A DNA stretch of 64,000 nt from Enterospora canceri (Eukaryota > Microsporidia > Enterocytozoonidae): contig LWDP01000002.1 of assembly GCA_002087915.1 (NCBI GenBank), forward strand, positions 21,751 to 85,750. The letters are read 5' to 3'. The notes beneath the pieces were generated by a model. It searched no databases and was not told where the DNA came from. It was given only the letters and a program-made list of their open reading frames with translations. A program made the translations under genes and the position numbers. Shown piece after piece: positions 61,075 to 64,000 of this stretch. The first letter of the stretch is position 1. Each line of letters begins with the position of its first letter.

Positions 61075-62940
61075 ATGACAGAAGATACCTTTTGTTACAC
61101 AAGAATTACAAATGAAGAAATGGAATTGGTAGAGAAGAAGGAACGAAACAACATGATGACGCCAAGTACACGGCATCTGGTGACGTACAAGGCCTTGTTT
61201 ACTGAGAAGTACGTGGAAGCCCTGAATACAGAAATAGAAGTATTGAGCATCGATTGCATGCATAAAGAGACAAATGCAACAAATACGTCAGAAGAAGCCA
61301 TCAATATGAGACTAAACAAGTTTGAGAATGCCCTGTTTAGCACCAGTGGCGTATCATCCCCACTCTACTCAAATTATTTCATATTGTTAGGTGCCAAATT
61401 TAATCCAAATGTGTCAATATACACGGACTTTCTGGTTTGTGATGATACTAGCTCAGATAAATATCACTTTTGTATCAAATACGGAATACCAGTGATCAAA
61501 ACAGATGAGATATTCAGCAGTGATTACTCCAAATTCAAAAAGGTGCTGAAATATGATGCAATATCGTGCAGTAACCATGGAATGTTCTACGATAAAATAT
61601 TCTACATTGATGACAAATTACCCAAGAAGATATTCAACAGATTGAAGAGACTCATTGTACAGCACGATGGAACCAGGTTTCCAACACCATCATCAGACGT
61701 GAATTGTATTCTAAGCAGTAGAAACAACGCATATCAATTCAAGGATAAGGCATTCTACTATCAATACGTATTTGATTGNTACGGAATACCAGTGATCAAA
61801 ACAGATGAGATATTCAGCAGTGATTACTCCAAATTCAAAAAGGTGCTGAAATATGATGCAATATCGTGCAGTAACCATGGAATGTTCTACGATAAAATAT
61901 TCTACATTGATGACAAATTACCCAAGAAGATATTCAACAGATTGAAGAGACTCATTGTACAGCACGATGGAACCAGGTTTCCAACACCATCATCAGACGT
62001 GAATTGTATTCTAAGCAGTAGAAACAACGCATATCAATTCAAGGATAAGGCATTCTACTATCAATACGTATTTGATTGCGTGGATGCAAATGCACTTTTA
62101 TACGAAGAGTTCTACAGGATTCATCTGGATAACAACAATATTGAATACAACATATTGAATGGATGTGTGATAGCATGTGATAGCAATGTAGATGAAATAA
62201 AGAACAAGGTGATAGCACTGGATGGAGTATTTCAGAAGAATGCTGATATGCGTACTACACACTTAATAACTGATGAGAATGTGAAATCAAAGCAGTACAA
62301 ATGTGTGAAGGAAGAGTGGCTGAATGATTGTATAATGAACATGAAGAGGTTGGATGAGAAGAAGTACAAGCCAAAGAAGAGTAGTAGAACTAAACAGAAT
62401 AAGCTATCAGTACAGATCACAGGAATAGAAGATGAAACAACCAGAAGCAAGTTAGAAGAGTATTTTAGCAGTAGAAACATAAGGATGGTTCATTCTGATA
62501 AATATGAGAATACAACTCACCTGATAATGGGGAAGCCAAATACGACTGAAAAGTTTCTAGGGGCATTGGTGAATGGATGTTGGATACTGCGGAGTTCGAT
62601 TCTCGAGGAAGAAGATTTTAGTACTGCTTGTTGGTTGAAGCACGAGTGGGTTGCAACAAACAACGAAAGTAGTAGCACCAACAGGATAGTGGCATCAATC
62701 AAGAAGTGGAGAACAAGGATCCAGGAGAGAAGCTGCAAGCCATTCCATAAATGGGTGGTGAAATTGTATGCGCCTGAGAAAAAATACAAAATGTTCAGTG
62801 ATGTGATTGTACAGGGTGGTGGCAAGATGAGCAAAGACAACAAATACACGCACGTGTTTGTTGATAAGAACTATGTGGGTGAAACAGAGGAAAAGACGAA
62901 ATATTCAACGGCGTACATATTTGAATACTTATTCAGGTAA
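61075..62940 (+). CDS. Multi-BRCT DNA-damage-response protein, RTT107/BRC1-like
   Basis: As assembled the frame is 621 codons with one X. Removing the 300-bp artefact (61480-61779) gives about 521 residues. BRCT units are visible by their central Trp motif: CVKEEWLNDCI at the end of one, then a tandem pair SVQITGIEDETTRSKLEEYF ... HLIMGKPNTTEKFLGALVNG CWILRSSILEEED and the final VVKLYAPEKKYKMFSDVIVQ ... THVFVDKNYV. C-terminal tandem BRCTs bind phospho-proteins such as gamma-H2A, as in RTT107, BRC1, MDC1 and PTIP. N-terminal units are divergent. The ATG at 61075 follows AAGCCC directly. Confidence 0.7.
   Translation: MTEDTFCYTRITNEEMELVEKKERNNMMTPSTRHLVTYKALFTEKYVEALNTEIEVLSIDCMHKETNATNTSEEAINMRLNKFENALFSTSGVSSPLYSNYFILLGAKFNPNVSIYTDFLVCDDTSSDKYHFCIKYGIPVIKTDEIFSSDYSKFKKVLKYDAISCSNHGMFYDKIFYIDDKLPKKIFNRLKRLIVQHDGTRFPTPSSDVNCILSSRNNAYQFKDKAFYYQYVFDXYGIPVIKTDEIFSSDYSKFKKVLKYDAISCSNHGMFYDKIFYIDDKLPKKIFNRLKRLIVQHDGTRFPTPSSDVNCILSSRNNAYQFKDKAFYYQYVFDCVDANALLYEEFYRIHLDNNNIEYNILNGCVIACDSNVDEIKNKVIALDGVFQKNADMRTTHLITDENVKSKQYKCVKEEWLNDCIMNMKRLDEKKYKPKKSSRTKQNKLSVQITGIEDETTRSKLEEYFSSRNIRMVHSDKYENTTHLIMGKPNTTEKFLGALVNGCWILRSSILEEEDFSTACWLKHEWVATNNESSSTNRIVASIKKWRTRIQERSCKPFHKWVVKLYAPEKKYKMFSDVIVQGGGKMSKDNKYTHVFVDKNYVGETEEKTKYSTAYIFEYLFR
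61480..62078. repeat. 299-bp exact duplication around a single N (61779)
   Basis: 61480-61778 repeats as 61780-62078 with one N at 61779, inside the BRCT gene. The unit plus N is 300 bases, so the frame is kept and the protein appears to have a 100-residue internal repeat. That repeat is an artefact of the same kind as at 59277 and 60005. Confidence 0.9.
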
Positions 62941-63038
62941 AATACGGAATAAGAATAAAAATAGAAAAGAATTTCGGGTTGAATCAATTGTATTAAGCTT
63001 AAACCAAACAAAATAGAAATAATTTCTGCCCTGAATTA

Positions 63039-64000
63039 ATGCAAGCTAAAAACAACGAGAACATCACAACATTCTGCAGAATAAACGATAAGAACAAGAG
63101 AACAAGTCCAATTAGGACATCTAATAATTCAATAACAGTAGGTAACAAGGAGTACAAGGTGGATTTCATGTTAAACAAAAAGTCACAATCTGACGTATTT
63201 GAAATATTCAAAGAATGCATATCAACTAATGTCGAGTCTGGCTACAACTGCACCGTATTTGCGTATGGTCAAACAGGAAGTGGTAAAACGTACACAATCC
63301 AGGGAGAAATGAACAACGAAGGCCTCGTCCTCAGGACACTCAGGTTTCTTCATACAAAATACAAGAACCTTAAAATAAGCTTCCTGGAAATCTACAATGA
63401 GGAATTGGTTGATCTGAGTCAAATTGATAGCACCCAATTGAATCTCAGAGAGGATAAGTCTGGCTGTGTCCTTGTTGATGGAATCAATCTCCTTGATTCT
63501 GCTTCATTTGCTGAATCAGAATCATTCTACCTAAATGGGATAGTAAACAGAAAGACATCGTCTACCTCGTGCAATGAAAAGAGTAGCCGATCCCACAGCA
63601 TCTTCACGGTCTACTTGGAGCAGGAGATTGATTTGATCAGTGATAAGGTGCGTATCAAAACAAGCAAACTGACATTCGTCGATTTAGCTGGATCTGAGCG
63701 ACTCAAAGAGGTTGAAAATGAGAAAGCAAACTCAACCAAAATATTCAAAGAAACCACCACAATCAACAAATCGCTGATGAACCTTGGAATTGTCGTAAAC
63801 TGCCTGGAGCAGAGAGCAGCTCGTCACGTTCCCTACCGCGACTCAAAGCTGACATTTCTTCTGAAGGACTCCCTTGGTGGCAACAGCAAACTGTGCATCA
63901 TTGGCAACATCAGCCTGTGCAATCAGCCCGATACAACCAACACTCTTCAGTTTCTGGAAAGAATCAAATTGATCACAAACAACCCAACAGTGAACTACGC
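63039..64000 (+). CDS. Kinesin motor protein (3' truncated)
   Basis: Open from the ATG at 63039 (after GCCCTGAATTA) to the window end, so the C-terminus is missing. The motor domain is at the N-terminus: P-loop AYGQTGSGKTYT with GQTGSGKT at residues 77-84, switch I NEKSSRSH at 179-186, switch II VDLAGSER with DLAGSE at 215-220, and the YRDSKLTFLLKDSLGGNSK microtubule-binding block near 266-284. The strands before the P-loop are short, so it is a compact motor. Subfamily cannot be set without neck and tail. The position of the motor rules out a C-terminal-motor kinesin-14. Confidence 0.93.
   Translation, partial: MQAKNNENITTFCRINDKNKRTSPIRTSNNSITVGNKEYKVDFMLNKKSQSDVFEIFKECISTNVESGYNCTVFAYGQTGSGKTYTIQGEMNNEGLVLRTLRFLHTKYKNLKISFLEIYNEELVDLSQIDSTQLNLREDKSGCVLVDGINLLDSASFAESESFYLNGIVNRKTSSTSCNEKSSRSHSIFTVYLEQEIDLISDKVRIKTSKLTFVDLAGSERLKEVENEKANSTKIFKETTTINKSLMNLGIVVNCLEQRAARHVPYRDSKLTFLLKDSLGGNSKLCIIGNISLCNQPDTTNTLQFLERIKLITNNPTVNY

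Overview
The window is a piece of a compact eukaryotic nuclear genome, and everything points to a microsporidian. About 55 genes are packed head to tail on both strands with spacers of mostly 5-80 bp. No spliceosomal introns are evident, the proteins are shorter than their yeast or human homologues, and start codons are repeatedly preceded within about 15 bases by CCC/GCCC, often as AAATTTTACCC. That start signal is known from microsporidia. There are no bacterial operons, ribosome binding sites, CRISPR arrays, transposons or viral genes. I found no rRNA or convincing tRNA gene. The species cannot be fixed from the sequence.

Layout. 0-15 kb: a truncated RNA exosome subunit, a cyclin-like protein, a small E1-like enzyme, an ISWI remodeller, RAD10/ERCC1, exosome RRP4, an INTS11-type nuclease, an Exo70-like protein, an ITFG1/TIP-like membrane protein, an MFS transporter, proteasome RPT5, GCN5 and proteasome beta1. 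15-22 kb: a SUMO-type protease with a broken N-terminus, unknown coiled-coil and helical proteins, a cluster of very small ORFs, a C2H2 transcription factor and an 870-bp gene-poor stretch. 22-35 kb: arginyl-tRNA synthetase, a TIP20/RINT1-like tether, a possible nucleoporin, condensin YCG1, a large coiled-coil protein, SRP19, ribosomal eL20, coatomer zeta, a MED14-like protein and RER1. 35-41 kb: two tandem amino-acid permease paralogues separated by a palindrome-rich spacer, a secreted Pro/Ser-rich surface protein, OGG1, LUC7 and RPB4. 41-49 kb: RAD1/XPF interrupted by an in-frame TAG, unknown proteins, CFD1, an HPC2/ubinuclein-like protein, a secreted charged protein and a Rab5 GTPase. 49-64 kb: membrane proteins, uL4, an RluA-type pseudouridine synthase, TFIIIC subunit TFC4, CAF1, eS4, a Brix protein, an NLS-rich protein, V-ATPase G, a multi-BRCT protein and a truncated kinesin.

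Together these are mostly core housekeeping genes: RNA decay and processing, chromatin and transcription, proteasome and ubiquitin-like modifiers, early secretory traffic, translation, and DNA repair. Both subunits of the XPF-ERCC1 nuclease are present in the window. The parasite-specific layer is the permease pair, the MFS carrier and several predicted secreted proteins.

The last 5 kb contains three single-N gaps. Each is flanked by an exact 269-299 bp duplication, which looks like unmerged contig overlaps rather than biology.
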